DNA of 64,000 bases from Patiria miniata (Eukaryota > Echinodermata > Asteroidea > Valvatida > Asterinidae): assembly GCF_015706575.1 (NCBI RefSeq), contig NW_024037048.1, positions 12,417,512-12,481,511 of the forward strand, given 5' to 3'. Of this stretch, positions 1 through 11,564 are shown piece after piece (position 1 is the stretch's first letter; every line of letters begins with the position of its first letter). The notes under the pieces were generated by a model. That model was not told where the DNA came from. It was given only the letters and a program-made list of their open reading frames with translations, and ran no database searches. Made by a program: the position numbers and the translations under genes.

Positions 1-1074
1 AAGTTGCAGCGAGAATCTTGGTTTGAACACCGTGAAATTCTCAGTGCTCTGGCCTGAATGAGTTGCAGTTGTGTACCCTTCAGGCCAAGGTTCATTCCCC
101 ATGTTGATGTGTTAGACAGTCGTCTAAATCTCATCAACATCTTTCCAAGGGAAATACAAGACGGGCGCAACACTGTGCTGGCCCGATGTTATTGATGTCA
201 GCCTCAAAGTCTCTCTGACGAGCTCCTACGAGACAGATGGGTGGAGGTCGTCATGAGTCAGGTAGGTCACTTAAGGAAATCATCAAAACAACTGAAGCCG
301 AATCGAAATCGTTGTTACATTATCCTATGTGGCATGGGGCCACACAAAATCATCTGGGCCAACTTCAAGAGGTATGCAGTTGAGAAAACAAACAACTGTT
401 TGTTCTTCACCTGCGCTGGCCCACATGTAGTCGACATCGACCAATATGGATGTACATTGTTGTGTAAACATCGATATCCCCCGCAAAAGAAAAGATCTTT
501 GTCTGTTAAAAATTTAAAGGTGGGACTCGAATCTTTGGCGGGCGCCCTTTGACGGGAGAAACAGTTCATCAATCATGTTACCCCGGCGGGCCAAGATTGC
601 TAGGGTCTGCACTCGTGTAAAATTATAGAATACTGAGTGCAGACTGTGAAATTGATAATGAAAATAGCAGTCAACACGTCCGCTAAGACTGTCGAGTCAA
701 GATTAAAACATTAAACCTAATGTACTTCATGAGGGTAAAGAGGGAGGCTGAACGCGTATCGCCGAACCCACTTTATTATTCTACTGCAAAGTGTATGCAA
801 GCTTCTGCGAGTATTATTTACGAAGAGCTGTTTGAATAATGGGGTCCCTCTACTGCTGGCAGCTTGTTTTTTACTTAGCTGCATTGAAGAGGGAAGATGT
901 GACAACAACAACAAAAATACCGAATTTCGCTAACGGAAAACGGTAATGATCACATAATTGCTTGAAGAGCAGCAGGCAGTTTGAATAAAGGCACAATCTT
1001 TCGAATGTGGTCCACAACATGCCTGCAAGAGTCGAATAGACCCCGTAAACGAGAACCGTAAAACACATCTGAAG

Positions 1075-2280
1075 GGACGAGTTGCACACGGCCACAGTCA
1101 GCTGTTGAACAACTCCCTCGGAGACAATGGACAGTGTACATACACAAGTAATGCACACATGTACAATGTACATGAAAAATTAGCGATCTCAGTACAGCAA
1201 GAAACACCGCCGCACGGCTAAGCACAGCGCGGCGTGTCCCATTGTCCTTGAGTCACCCAACCGTGATTAATGTAGAGGGTTACAGAGATCACGGCTCGCA
1301 ACTGAACGAAGACGGACGTTTCATTAACGTGCCCGCCTGGCAATACATTGTACATGTACGTGTATAAAACGTATACAGTGTACATTGTACATGTATGACC
1401 GATAATAAAGCCGAGAACAATTGCAAGGCTTGTAATGAGTGGGCCGAAAAACCGAGTCCTCACCCCGGTAGCGTATGCCGCGGTGGGATCGGTGCAATAA
1501 ACTCGCCCGGATTAGAAAAAATAATAAAGACGTTCCCGCCTGAGAAATGGACACCACTTTGTCCGCTGTCGATGTGTTTCACATTTGATCCAACGGAGGT
1601 ATGGGGAACACCTTGTCCTTGTTAGATATGGAGCCCGTCCTGCGCTTGATTTGAAAATTTTTGTGATCGGGCGGAGGGGGGCTCATCGGCGGAGGGTAAT
1701 TAAATAAGTACATGTACCCGTGTAATGTCCCTCTGCAGCAAACGGAATTTCGTTTCCGCGATGGACAGCCATTGTAACCGGTCTGATTCTCCGTCATTAT
1801 CGGATGAATCAGCCGAATGCGAAGGCCAAAATGACCCCGATGACTGAGAGCCGTCTGGAGGGGCTAGTTGTACAGAACCACGCGGTGGTGGCTGGGCAAC
1901 ACCCTCGGAGATAATATACATAATATTATGCAGATGGAGAAGACTAAACACAAGCGGGAATCCTGGCGCACGGCTAACTGTGTGCGGTAGGTCCCGTTGT
2001 CTCCGGACCACGCGACCGCGGTCCACGGCCGGCGAATGTGAAGTCCTGTTCGCCGTAGGCCGGGCTTCCGGTATGGCGCGCAACCATGTGTGGTATACAT
2101 GTACATGTATGAACATGCGTTTTTTTCATTTTTGTACATGTACCTCGTTGCGCTTGGGCGACGCAATCGTGACCAATGAATGACGACTATGAAGCATTCA
2201 CTGCAGATAAAGACTCCAGGAGCACGGCTAACTGTGCGGTAAGTCCCTTTGTTCACGGGTCACCCAAGCGTGACCGGTGA
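1075..2280. repeat. Internal degenerate duplications inside DIRS copy A
   Basis: A block with the core CACGGCTAA followed by a GTCCC(A/G)TTGT-like segment and ACC(C/G)AA or similar occurs three times, at about 1207-1270, 1965-2030 and 2217-2280; copy B has one equivalent at about 11271-11335. A preceding block ending CCCTCGGAGA recurs at about 1078-1130 and 1858-1912. This suggests an internal duplication of roughly 0.8 kb followed by decay. Short ACATGT-rich microsatellite tracts separate the blocks. Confidence 0.5.
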
Positions 2281-3248
2281 CTGAAGACTGCAATGCGGGC
2301 CCAACGACCGATGGTTGTGGGCCGTAGTCCACCGCTGCAGGGGGCCCCCCAATAGGGCCCGCCCGGCGGCCTGCCGACATAGCCGATAGCGTATCGGAAT
2401 CGACTGAAAAGCCTGCAGGAAATCTGCTCTAGAAACCGCGTCCTCCCCCGGGAGCGTTTGCCCCGGCGGGACCGGTCAGAGGAGTTGTCAGAACCCGAAG
2501 AAGAACGGTGCGATCGACGTGCAGCCTTCTTCTTCTTATTCTTCTTTTTAGAAGAACGGCCCCGAGGTGTGTCCGAGGAGAAATCGGAAAACACCTGGGG
2601 CACCGGGACCCCCGAACAACGGAAAAAATCCGATGACGAGAGTAGTCCCTCTGAGCGAGCTAGCACGGGGGCCGTCGGCCCGGGATCCCCCGGGGCGACC
2701 GGCTCCGTATCGCTCATAATGCACCCGGCCGACAGCGCCTCAGGCCCCGTGGGCTGAGCGAGCGCTGGACGGACCGGTAGCCCGTGCAATAGCCCATCCC
2801 GACAACCAGTGGTGTTCGGCACCGTGTCGGGAGGGCACGGGTGACTAGAGCCCACCGAAGTGTGACGGCTAGTCCCCTCGGGCTGCCCCGTGATCGGGGG
2901 AGGGCTAGGTGCCAAAGCGGCGCTCGTTGCCGAGCCACGCTTGCCCTGACGGCCCTTCTTAGGCTTTGCTCCGGCACAGGAGATATGTTTTAGGGGAACC
3001 TTGCCGGAGTGTGCCTTTAGTTTGGGTGTTCCGCCCGAGTTGACCGGAGAAGGTGACCGAGGTCCCCTTAACTGATCGGCGGAACTGCCAACTCCCCCAG
3101 CCGACTGTGGCTGAGGGTGCCGGACGAGAGACTGCTGCCGCGGTAACGACGGAGCGTTAACGGCAGAGTCCCCCGAGAACTCGGTCCGTCCCGTGGGAGA
3201 ACTATTCCCTCCGGTTAGTGACAGATCGGCCCTCCCCAAACGCTTCAT
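2253..3248 (-). CDS. Gag-like open frame of DIRS copy A
   Basis: An uninterrupted frame of 331 codons starts just inside the right terminal repeat, the position occupied by gag in copy D. The product is rich in Pro, Ser and Gly. Near residues 225-275 it has a strongly basic tract (a Lys/Asn-rich KKKNKKKK run followed by Arg/Ser repeats), similar in character to the RS-rich middle of the copy D gag. No zinc knuckle is visible. A degenerate homologue lies at 11565-12195 in copy B. The length is about half that of the copy D gag, so the frame is probably truncated, and the last part may be read-through into decayed DNA. Assignment as gag is by position and composition, not by a conserved domain. 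Confidence 0.5.
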   Translation of the reverse strand: MKRLGRADLSLTGGNSSPTGRTEFSGDSAVNAPSLPRQQSLVRHPQPQSAGGVGSSADQLRGPRSPSPVNSGGTPKLKAHSGKVPLKHISCAGAKPKKGRQGKRGSATSAALAPSPPPITGQPEGTSRHTSVGSSHPCPPDTVPNTTGCRDGLLHGLPVRPALAQPTGPEALSAGCIMSDTEPVAPGDPGPTAPVLARSEGLLSSSDFFRCSGVPVPQVFSDFSSDTPRGRSSKKKNKKKKAARRSHRSSSGSDNSSDRSRRGKRSRGRTRFLEQISCRLFSRFRYAIGYVGRPPGGPYWGAPCSGGLRPTTIGRWARIAVFSHRSRLGDP

Positions 3249-3410
3249 ATTTATGAAATAAATGAAACCAAGAAAATGATGAAACTCTACAAACTAATGA
3301 TTACTAACTCTTTTATTAAATACTTCTCTTAAACGCAAAAAAGGGTAGTAAATGACGAGGCAAACAGCGAGCTATTTCACGCACGTCCTACCCGACCTGC
3401 CGCTAAGAGA

Positions 3411-3562
3411 AAAGAGGACGCTCACGAGGCACGCATGCCGCGGGGTGTTATGGGTAGGGCGCCAGAGGGCGCTATTGTATATAACTCTTAGCGAAAATAC
3501 CTGCCGGTAGGGGGAATATGCATAAGTAGTGTTGCTCTACAGGTAAGTAGAGTGAAGTAGAC
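3411..3562. repeat. Right inverted terminal repeat of DIRS copy A
   Basis: It begins AGGACGCTCACGAGGCACGC and ends GTGAAGTAGAC, and matches the right end of copy B (13191-13342) closely. Its reverse complement matches the left terminal unit of copy B. It contains ACAG|GTAAGT at about 3540, a 5' splice-site consensus pointing out of the element. A poly-T run follows directly. Confidence 0.7.
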
Positions 3563-4304
3563 TTTTTTTTTTTTTTTTAATGAGCCCATAGACGAATACA
3601 CAAAATGCTTGCATGTTTATAACAGAAAAGGTATGCCAGGGATAAGCAGGGCTAGCGAAAGCACTGGAAGAATCACTTTGTGTAAGAGCAGGCCAAAGTG
3701 TCCATGTTAAATTTTGCCGCAAGAACTGCAAACTGATTTGTATAGGAAGCTGCAATAAAAATAGGGCTGATGAGAGGGGATTAAGTGACTGTCGCGTATG
3801 GAGGGGGTTTTTTCCCCCTACTTTTTTTCTTCAAAACTCGGCTGATGACGCTTGCAGATTATGCTTTGATCTCCTTAAAACTCTCAAAAATATCCTTCAG
3901 AGTAGAGTTTGAGATAACCTCAGTCAGGCCATAAAGCTTGAGAATTCTGCACCCACTTACTATCACGACTGACATGAACATTTTACCAGAAATTTGGATA
4001 ATCAAGACAAAAACAAGAGAAAACGGTAGTAACGTTAGACCATACAGGGACATCGACATCGTGCATGAGCTGCCAGGCTGGTTATTAGTCTGCTCCCTTA
4101 TATATTGTGCTAATTAAAAAGCATTTACAGGTTCCAGATACACGACCATCCTTCCCTCAGTCTGGCTTCCAGACACAATTACAAAATTACAACATCATCT
4201 GCAAATGGTGCCCGACTATGAAAGTTAGTGTAAAATATATGGGAGCCCAGAGGCCACATACAGCTTATTCTTGACTGAACCCCATCTAAAAACACATTAA
4301 AATT
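3563..4304. other. Non-coding stretch, no recognisable gene
   Basis: A T-run, then mixed-composition DNA without convincing coding signal on either strand. By position it is expected to be intron of the minus-strand helicase gene, since the C-terminal exons of that gene have not yet appeared at this point. No further helicase exon could be recognised here. Confidence 0.4.
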
Positions 4305-4606
4305 GTGCAGCAGCAGGATTCCAGTCAAACCAGCGAGTTTGGCTGTTTTGAGACATCATATTACATTGATTTTTTTCCTTTTAAGTTTGCCGACGCGCAC
4401 GGACACGCATGCATACCAGAAACCGAGATTTTTTTGGGCCTAATACGAAGTAGCTGCAAGACGGGATGCAACACACAGCGCTGTGGCTGCCGAAAACAAG
4501 GTTTGGAGTGTTCTCAGAATGTGCATGCTGCAAAGGTATCTGCTCCAATGTGACACTGCCTGATGGTGAAGACGAGGATGGATTGGAAGGACCAACTGAA
4601 GTTTAA
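4305..4606 (+). pseudogene. C-terminal relic of a cysteine-rich CXC (tesmin-like) coding sequence
   Basis: The frame from about 4395 encodes a phenylalanine-rich stretch followed by SCKTGCNTQRCGCRKQGLEC, which has the C-x-C/C-x4-C spacing of tesmin/CXC-type cysteine-rich repeats. A one-base shift near 4515 brings in the second half of the domain (CACCKGICSN), then an acidic tail and a TAA at 4604-4606. Together the two frames give one complete cysteine-rich domain at the end of a protein, so I read this as a decayed 3' coding end with one frameshift. Similar C-terminal CXC modules are, from memory, common in uncharacterised and transposon-associated proteins of marine invertebrates. No upstream partner domain is recognisable. 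Confidence 0.5.
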
Positions 4607-4719
4607 ACAGGAACACGGGGAGAACCAGGGCGCCAACAGCCTAACTGAATTTTTGTACTTATTTTAAATTATATATCCAAAACTGCGACATATAGGCTCA
4701 ACATTGTTATTGTTTTTTT

Positions 4720-5215
4720 TCCCTAAGGAGAAAAGTTTGAAGATTTCAAACCCCCCCCCCCCCCAAAAAAAAACTTGGGAATAAGTTAAAGAGGTTGCAA
4801 CATTTTAATGTTCCTATCTCGGACATTTTTTTTCCTGAGGAGCAAACTTAGAAGATTTGTTCCCTTTCGTTTTCTTTTCTTTTTTTCGTTGTAAAAAAGT
4901 TAAACAAGTTAAAAGGTTGAAAAAAAAAAAAAGCTGGGGAACAAGTTTAGAGGTTGCAACATTTCATTTATCTGAAAGTTTTTTTCCTTCCTAAGGAGCA
5001 AACTTGGCAGATTTGTTCTTTTTCTTTTCTTTTTTTCACTGGAAAACAAGAGGGACACGTTTTTAACACTATTTATTTTTAATTCTCTGAATTTTTTTCC
5101 TTTCCAAGGAGCAAACTTAACTTTGAAGATTATTCCTTTTGTTGTTAACTTTTTTGCTCAGTTAAAAAAACTTGGGAACAAGTAAAGAGGTTGCGAGTGT
5201 ATTCAGAGACTGGAC
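4720..5215. repeat. Degenerate T-rich tandem repeat
   Basis: About four imperfect copies of a unit of roughly 120-170 bp. Each has the order AAGGAGCAAACTT, GAAGATTTGTTC, a TTTTCTTTTC tract, AACTTGGGAACAAGT and AGAGGTTGCAACAT. A run of C then A sits in the first copy near 4751-4775. No coding potential. Confidence 0.7.
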
Positions 5216-5768
5216 AACCGGTAATCATACCTAAGACTGGGGGGGGGGGTCAAAGTGGAATAGCGACTGGAACTCGAAATGCATGTAAGCAACAACAACA
5301 TCAAAAATTCTTTTCTTAGTGTACCTTTTGTCTTATGATTGTATTTTAAATTACTATATCACTATTGAAAAAAATGGAACTCAATTATTTGTTTACATTG
5401 TCTGTTTTTGGCTGTTAAATTCCTCTTCTCAAAAGGTCCTCAGTTCAGCGAACTTTTCACGCATCGATTTACATCATCTAATCCAATTAATATAGTTATC
5501 TTAATTTCAGCTTTTTAGGTTGTACACATTTCCATCAATTTCAGGTTGTTCTACAGTCCTTGGGTTGCAACAGTTCTCATCTGCCATGCATTCCAAGCAA
5601 TTTTAATAGCAATCCTGATAATTAAATGAGTATTCTCTGAGATCAACTGATGCACCCTCTCAATTAGCAAGTTGGCAAATACATGTACATGTAATGTGTT
5701 TACAACACTGCACATTTTGATTATGAAGTGTTTAAAATCTGAACAGAAATAGACATCCTTAGCCTCAC

Positions 5769-5943
5769 CTGCTCTTGCTGTGCGACCAACTCGGTGTACA
5801 TAGTCCTTGGGTGATGTAGGAACATTGTGATTAATAACTAACTCCACTGTTGGTATATCTAGCCCCCTACTCGCGACATCGGTGGCGACCAAAACACGAA
5901 CTTGATTGGACTTGAACATTGCTAACGATGCTAATCTTGTTCT
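5769..5943 (-). CDS. DDX49: DDX49-type DEAD-box RNA helicase, exon carrying motifs V and VI
   Basis: This is the most downstream helicase exon in the window (175 bp, 58 codons plus one base). The minus-strand acceptor reads AACAG|AGA and the donor GCAG|GTGAGG. It encodes [14 protein letters not shown] (motif V, RNA and ATP coupling) and [10 protein letters not shown] (motif VI, arginine finger). These lie in the second RecA-like domain and follow DDX49/Dbp8 closely, including the INHN segment between the motifs. It joins in phase 0 to the exon at 13701-13776 across a 7.76-kb intron that contains DIRS copy B. DDX49/Dbp8 acts in nucleolar small-subunit ribosome biogenesis. Exons for the C-terminal extension were not found to the left and are probably outside the window. 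Confidence 0.92.
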
Positions 5944-7242
5944 CTGTTATCAAAAACAATATATTCATATCATTCTTTTTCTTAATATCTATTCAAATTT
6001 ATTAAAATGATTTGTCTGCCTCTAAAAATAAAGTTCCCTGCAATAAATATACCATGTTTGTAATATATGTAGGGGTATGTGATTTATGATTATATTAGTG
6101 ATAATGTTAATGCATGACTGCAATGTTGTTATGTATTATAGACACTTTTGGGAGTTAATCGTGTATGATAACATTGAAGTATTTTGATGTGGCCAACCGC
6201 ACATGCGTGTTAGCTCTCTCTCTCTCCACGTTTTTTGGGGCGAAAGTTGAGAAAGTTCTAGTTCAAAGATTCCGTTTGAAGTCGAGGTGTTTTCCTCATT
6301 TCAAGTTCATCATGCATGAAGGTGACTTGTCCGCATTTGATTCAGGATCAGTTTGGTGCAGGTATGAGAGTTTGAAAACTTTCATTAAAGAGTTTTTGCT
6401 CGCTTATTGTGATGAGTTCATGATTTGTTTTGACTCACACACCGTGAAACTTCTCTGTATGTACATGTATTGTTCACGCGATACGTTGATTTGCATGTAC
6501 ATAGGTTATACCGTACCGTTGCTAAGGACCGCCGTGTCCGCTAGCATCGAGGGAGTCGAGAGAGAGCAGCGCATGGTATTGGGTCCGGTCTGGGGGATGG
6601 ATTGATTGATTTATACTGAAGATTTGGATCTGGATTTTTGGAGAAATATCTTCTTGGATTTGTAGGGGGAGTTTTACAGGGAGTGTATACCAGGATTTCT
6701 ACATTGAAACTGAGGGTTTCTACAGAGATACATGCCAGGATTTAGATCATCTCAGGATTGGACATTAGGATTATTCAAGTAGTTTGTATTGTGACTGCCA
6801 GGATTCAATTTGTTTTTAGGGAATATTTTGAGTGATAATTTGTCATTCCTATTTGTAACTTATTATCAGAGACCATTTTAATGTCAAGGGATTTCCACAC
6901 ATAATAAATTTCAAATAAATAAATTGTGAGCTGCAATATTTGAGTCACTGGATCACTTTATTTGGAGTTGACTGCCAATTATTCACCAGGGCACACACCC
7001 TACCCCAGTTTGATAGCACACGCTCAAACTACCCCAGGGAACGCACCACTAGGTGCGCCCTTACATATACAACTATGTATACATGTGCATGTACTATGCT
7101 CTGCTCAATATACTCCAGGAAAAAAAATGACTTAATGAACCTCGACAAAGTATCTATGTTGTTTCAACACTGGTAGCCAACAATTTCTTAGGGGAAAGGC
7201 CTAGGGCCCATACTTTCTTGTAGGTTTTTTTGTAGGGGGATC
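5944..7242. other. Helicase intron segment with an unassigned open frame
   Basis: Part of the intron between the exons at 13701-13776 and 5769-5943. A plus-strand frame at 6165-6605 (146 codons) has no recognisable motif; its composition gives no reason to call it a gene. AATAAA-like signals cluster at 6902-6925 (AATAAATTTCAAATAAATAA), so the block 6120-6930 could be a retroposed copy or the end of an unrecognised element. Short C- and G-runs precede the DIRS boundary near 7243. Confidence 0.4.
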
Positions 7243-7600
7243 CCCCCCCCCCCCCCACACAGAAGTGTGGATGGGGTCTACGAACCAATACTTACCTTTA
7301 GAGCAATCTACTTATGCATATTCCCTAGACCGGCAGAGTTTTATACAATAGCGCCCTCTGGTGTCCTACCCATAATGCCCCGTGGCATGCGTGCCTCGTG
7401 AGCATAGGAGGGAGGGATGGTTTACAGGTAAGTATTCGTTTGTAGACCCAATCAACACTTCTGCAGGGGGGAGGGGGTGGGGGGGGGTGGGGGGGGGGGG
7501 GGTGGGGGGGGGGGGGGTGAGTCTACGTCACTCAACTTACCTGTAGAACAATCTTCCTTTGCATAGACTAGCACCGTCCAGGCAATGGGTCATGCGAGAT
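7243..7600. repeat. Left terminal units of DIRS copy B with poly-G tract
   Basis: Unit one (about 7255-7410) holds the reverse complement of AAAG|GTAAGTATT. Unit two (about 7411-7470) is inverted and holds ACAG|GTAAGTATT on the plus strand. An interrupted poly-G run spans about 7466-7517. Unit three (about 7518-7580) holds the reverse complement of ACAG|GTAAGTT. Copy C shows the same three-unit plan at 31010-31380, and copy D at 57004-57345. DIRS elements carry an internal complementary region matching their ends; these units may be that region, displaced to the left side. Confidence 0.65.
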
Positions 7601-8129
7601 GCTACTGTGCTTTCACAGGGGCACGTAACATGACAAGTAAACCCCAGATGGGCAAAGCATTACGACATTAGTACATATAGACACTATTATATGTACAGAC
7701 TTCAAAAAAAGAATCAGAGTTAGGAGACACCAATTCTAGGGAGGTCTCTGGTCTGAAAATGTTGCCCTCAGCACTGCTTTCCCATGCTCTGTGCATGCGG
7801 ACTGATCCCACGGCCTCTGCCGTTGATACGTCCGTGGTTTCATGGATGACCATAACCGACCATCAGGCAATCTTGCAATACATGTCGTGAGAGGCCTGCC
7901 GGTATGGCAGGGTTGTTATGACAAAAACGTGTCAGGAGAAGCCTGCCGGTATGGCAGGGTTGTTGTGACAAATACATGCAACTGCAAATGACCGATTCAA
8001 AGCGCCCCTGTGCAGCTGATGTATGACATCAAAGTCATGATTGGCACCAAAATTCTCCATCAGGAATGGACAAGAATGATTTGATGCCTGGAACAAAGAC
8101 GTCCGGAGGCAAAGAGGACTCCGACAGTC

Positions 8130-8800
8130 TTAGTTTAAAAAATCTTCCTTAGGGATCGAACGGGCACACAGGTTCCCACCAGATAGGGTCCGTCTCTATT
8201 ATAAAGAAAGCAGTTCTTTACTACATGTACATCTAGAAGTAACAACTGCTAACAAAAAGGCAATCTTTGGGACAATTGAAACAGATGTGAAATTGTCCAC
8301 TGGTTTAAATAAATATAAAGATCTCAATAACGTGGATAAGAAAGGCGTTGAAGAGGTCTCCTTAATTTAAGAGCAGACTGGGAGTTCGACTGTCTAACAC
8401 AAAGTAATCTACTGTCGTGTTAGAAGTCCCCCAAGTGCAAGCTGCAAAAGCCACAGCTTGTTTGAGAAAGGTCAGATATGCAGAGGAATTGCGTGACAGC
8501 ACCCAGCACATCAGGAGAAATTCCTGCAGAGCATCAGGAGAAATTCCTGCGGAGCTGGGTGAAGGAAACCCAAGCTGAGCTGGAACAAAATATTGTTCTC
8601 CTCGGAAGTACCACTAACTGGTGAACCAAGGGAATGGTTATAGCCCCAGGAAACCAATCAATGGGACCAACAAGGAGTTAAGAGGAGGCCCTTGTCATCC
8701 TTCTACTCCAGTTGATTCAGTACCCGAGGGATGAGAGGGAACGGCAGGAAGGCGTAGGCAAGCAGCCCGTCCGTCTCCATCACCAGTGTATTCGTCTGCC
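8130..8800 (-). pseudogene. Decayed tyrosine recombinase and linker relic of DIRS copy B
   Basis: On the minus strand near 8706-8770 the peptide AYAFLPFPLIPRVLNQLE matches the linker that follows RNase H in copies C (AYAFPPISILTKV) and D (HAFPPISLIQRVL). Near 8165-8205 the peptide WWEPVCPFDP corresponds to the recombinase segment IRWEPGGVRLIP of copies C and D. Between them are stops and frameshifts. No catalytic Arg, His or Tyr can be placed with confidence, so the recombinase is certainly inactive. Confidence 0.5.
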
Positions 8801-9402
8801 ACGTGCAGGGGTCAGGAATCCTAGCGCAGTAGACCTGAAATCTGTGATTTATCCGGTGATTAATCCGTGAAACAAGCAGATTGACATGTGGTTAGTTGCT
8901 CAGCAGCTACCACTGTTGGGAGGATCCACCACTCCTAAAGGTCGGTTTTCACGGGGCACGCGAACGATTTGCGAAGGATGCGAATGTCGAAAAAAATGGC
9001 AAAGTCCAACATTCGTATTTTATGCTGCAAAGGATCGCCAAACCATCGCGGGGGTTCGGAAGCATCGTCAATTATTCGCAGGCGTCGTTTTTAGTTCGGC
9101 GGGAGTTTCAAAATTTTTTTTGAATTTCTTGCGAAAGTTTCCAGCATCCCAGGTCGTGTTTTGCTCGTGATTTGTTCTCAAAAATGTCTTAAAAGCTTTG
9201 TCATATGTGCAGGACCTACTCACGACGTGCGCGATGTTTGCAAACTCTTCGTAAATCCCCAAACAGACCCCGACAATTTGGAGAGTGTCTCACGCTAGAA
9301 GCGATTATTTGTCGACCTTTCCGCAAACTTTTTGCGTACTTCTTGAGACATTCTCACGAACGTTTGGTGCACGTTTGGCGGCAAATCCACACCACGTTTG
9401 AC

Positions 9403-9412
9403 CTATATAAAG
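9403..9412 (+). promoter_or_regulatory. TATA-like box inside the Harbinger-like element
   Basis: The sequence CTATATAAAG lies about 145 bp upstream of the small open frame at 9555-9716, inside the element. It is a plausible core promoter, but only by sequence. Confidence 0.4.
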
Positions 9413-9554
9413 CGCACGACTATTTCGCGCATTTGCTACTCTGTGTGAATTCTGTATTGTAGGCAAGTAGGCTATGTTGGCCTATACTATAGCCTCATAG
9501 GTTAAACAGTGGGTGGTTTATTTACTTCATTTGACTTCGACTCAAGACAACAAC

Positions 9555-9716
9555 ATGCCGCCCATGGGAGGAAAGAGTTGTGGCCGAGGTGTTGGATTGA
9601 CCAAGAAGAGGAAGACAAACCCCCTGCCAGGGGAGATGGAAGGTGTGCAAGAGGCCCATAGTTCCCAGGAGGAGCGATCAGAAGAACCCGTGGAGTCCCA
9701 GCATTACTCGCATTAA
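9555..9716 (+). CDS. Short open frame in the Harbinger-like element, possible truncated N-terminus
   Basis: ATG in reasonable context (CAACATGCC) opens 53 codons of Lys/Glu/Gly-rich, hydrophilic sequence ending in TAA, upstream of the right terminal repeat. It could be the leftover N-terminus of the Myb-like or transposase protein of the parental element, but no domain is visible. A TATA-like box lies upstream. No function can be assigned. Confidence 0.3.
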   Translation: MPPMGGKSCGRGVGLTKKRKTNPLPGEMEGVQEAHSSQEERSEEPVESQHYSH

Positions 9717-9914
9717 GTCGCGTGTTCTTCGTTTATGTGGACTGGCCGTAGTTCAGTCACGGTACACACGACATTCGCACATACGTTGTGAGAACTTCGA
9801 GTAAACTGCGCAAGAATGGTTTACGACTCCATTGTCGGGAGACATTCGGAGAAAAACTTCTCCGAATGTTGGACTTCGCAAATCGTTCGCGTGCCCCGTG
9901 AAAACCGACGTTAA

Positions 9915-11564
9915 GGAGGGCATTAGAAGCGACGTTCTCCTTGCTTGGGAGGTGGACCGTCGAAAGCACGAAACTGTGGCGCAAACACCAATGGGGGATT
10001 TCTCATGTGAGAGTACACAGTTGAGCAGGCTGCGTGCCCTCCTGGTCGTCGATGTAAGCCACAACCGTGTCATTGTCACATCAAACCAGGATCATCTGGC
10101 ACGTCACTGATTTTAGAAAATAACATCAGAGTTTCTCGGAGACTGCCAATATCTTAAGTACGTTAATGGAACTTGAGTGATGCTCACACAGGGCCTCACC
10201 AACCCGCCACTAGATGCGGGTGGTGGGTAGTCAACTGCCAGAGAAACGCGTCTGCCATGACAGTTAGCGAAGGCTGCGATCTATGAGAGGCACACCCTTG
10301 TGTGGTTGGCAATGTCGAACCACCACTGGCGGCACTGCACAAGTCAGGGCACGGCGTGCACTGGATTCAGTGATGACTGGGCCAGTACAAGGAAAATAGG
10401 TGAATTATGCAACCACTCTCCGTTTCCGCAGCGCAGCCCAATCGCCTTTACTATCTGAGCAGAGTCCAGGAGTGAGGTGGAAATGGCTGAATGGGGACAC
10501 CACGAATTTGCAGCAGGAATCTTTGTTTGAAACCGCAAAATTCCCAGTGCTCTGGCCTGATAAGTTGCAGTTGTAAAAGTCGACTATTAAAATCTCATAA
10601 ACATCTCCCCGAGGGAAAAACGTGAGGGGCGCAACACTGTGTTGGTCCACTGGTATTGATGTCAGCCACAAAGTCTCGACAACGAGCTCCCACGAGACAG
10701 ACAGGTGGAGGTCGTCATGAGTCACTTATGGTAGTCATCGAAACAAATGAAGCCGAATCGGAGCCGTTGCTGCCAGTGAAGAACTTAGCCAATGTGGCGT
10801 GGCGCACCGAAAATGCTGATAGCGCGGCCACACAAAACTACCACGGCAAATCTTCAAGAGGTATGCAGCTGAGAAAACTGAAATCTGCCAACAGAAAATG
10901 GTAATGATCACATTCTTGCTTGAAGAGCAGCAGGCATTTTGGATGCAGGCACAATCTTGCGAATGTGGTCCACACAAGCCTGATCTACAGAAGCATCACA
11001 ACAACCAGTCGCTGATGTTATGTTCAGGCTGGGGTTCATTGTTAAGAGCAGCTGCCATCAGATGAACCATCCTAATACAAGGGTCGAATTAACTCCGTAA
11101 ATGAGAACCGTCTAGCACACCTGGAGGGACGAGTTGCACACGGCCACAGTCAGTGGTGGAACAACTCCCTCGGAGACAATGGACATTACATGCACATGTA
11201 CACTGTACATGTACAATGTATATGTACATGTGCATGAAAACTGTAGCGATTTCAGTTCAGGCAGAAACACCGGCGCACGGCTAAGCACGTGCACGGCATG
11301 TCCCTTTGTCCTCGAGCCACTCAACCATTACTAATGTAGAGGGCTACAGAGCATGGCTCGCAACCCAACTCAGACAGGCCGTTTCATTAATGGTGCCCGA
11401 CAATATAGGGCCGACAATGGAGTCGACAATGAAGCTGAGAACAATTGCAAGGCTTGCAATGAGTGGGCTCAAAAGACCGATTCCTCATCTCGGTAGCATT
11501 TGGGGCAGTGGGATCGGTGCGACAAATCGCCCCAATAAGAAAAATGCATGATAGTCGAACCGCT
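9915..11564. other. Interior of DIRS copy B without intact coding sequence
   Basis: From about 10500 this matches copy A from its first base (blocks around GTGCTCTGGCCTGA, GAGGTCGTCATGAGTCA and the CACGGCTAAG motif near 11279). An ACATGT-rich microsatellite lies at about 11190-11235. The part 9915-10490 has no counterpart in the window. Frames are all short and broken. Confidence 0.5.

Larger units (their letters stand above)
1..3562 (-). mobile_element. DIRS-type retrotransposon copy A, right-hand part, decayed
   Basis: The stretch aligns by eye with 10500-13342 (copy B): the same opening block, the same gag-like block and the same terminal block, in the same order and orientation. The right terminal block (3411-3562) is the inverted form of the left terminal block of copy B at about 7280-7410, as expected for inverted terminal repeats of DIRS elements. 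The gag-like frame reads on the minus strand inward from this terminus, as gag does in copy D. The rest of the element lies off the left edge. Apart from the gag-like frame no intact coding region remains. Assignment to DIRS rests on the architecture shared with copies C and D, which carry recognisable recombinases. Confidence 0.7.
8939..9911 (+). mobile_element. Non-autonomous PIF/Harbinger-like DNA transposon
   Basis: Terminal inverted repeats of about 37 bp: the left end starts A(G)GTCGGTTTTCACGGGGC and the right end is its reverse complement with one difference at position two. Each end is flanked by TAA (8936-8938 and 9912-9914), the three-base target duplication typical of PIF/Harbinger. 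The element is 973 bp, too short for both a transposase and the Myb-like protein. It is inserted into DIRS copy B, so it is younger than that copy. Confidence 0.75.

Noticed and set aside
4720-5215. CRISPR-like array
   Set aside because: Units are imperfect, T-rich and without spacers; the setting is eukaryotic.
5551-5768. Further helicase coding sequence after the motif VI exon
   Set aside because: The frame stays open past the donor GCAG|GTGAGG but diverges from the family at once; the donor is strong.
6165-6605. Protein-coding gene of 146 codons
   Set aside because: No motif, unusual composition, in a helicase intron; kept only as an unassigned frame.
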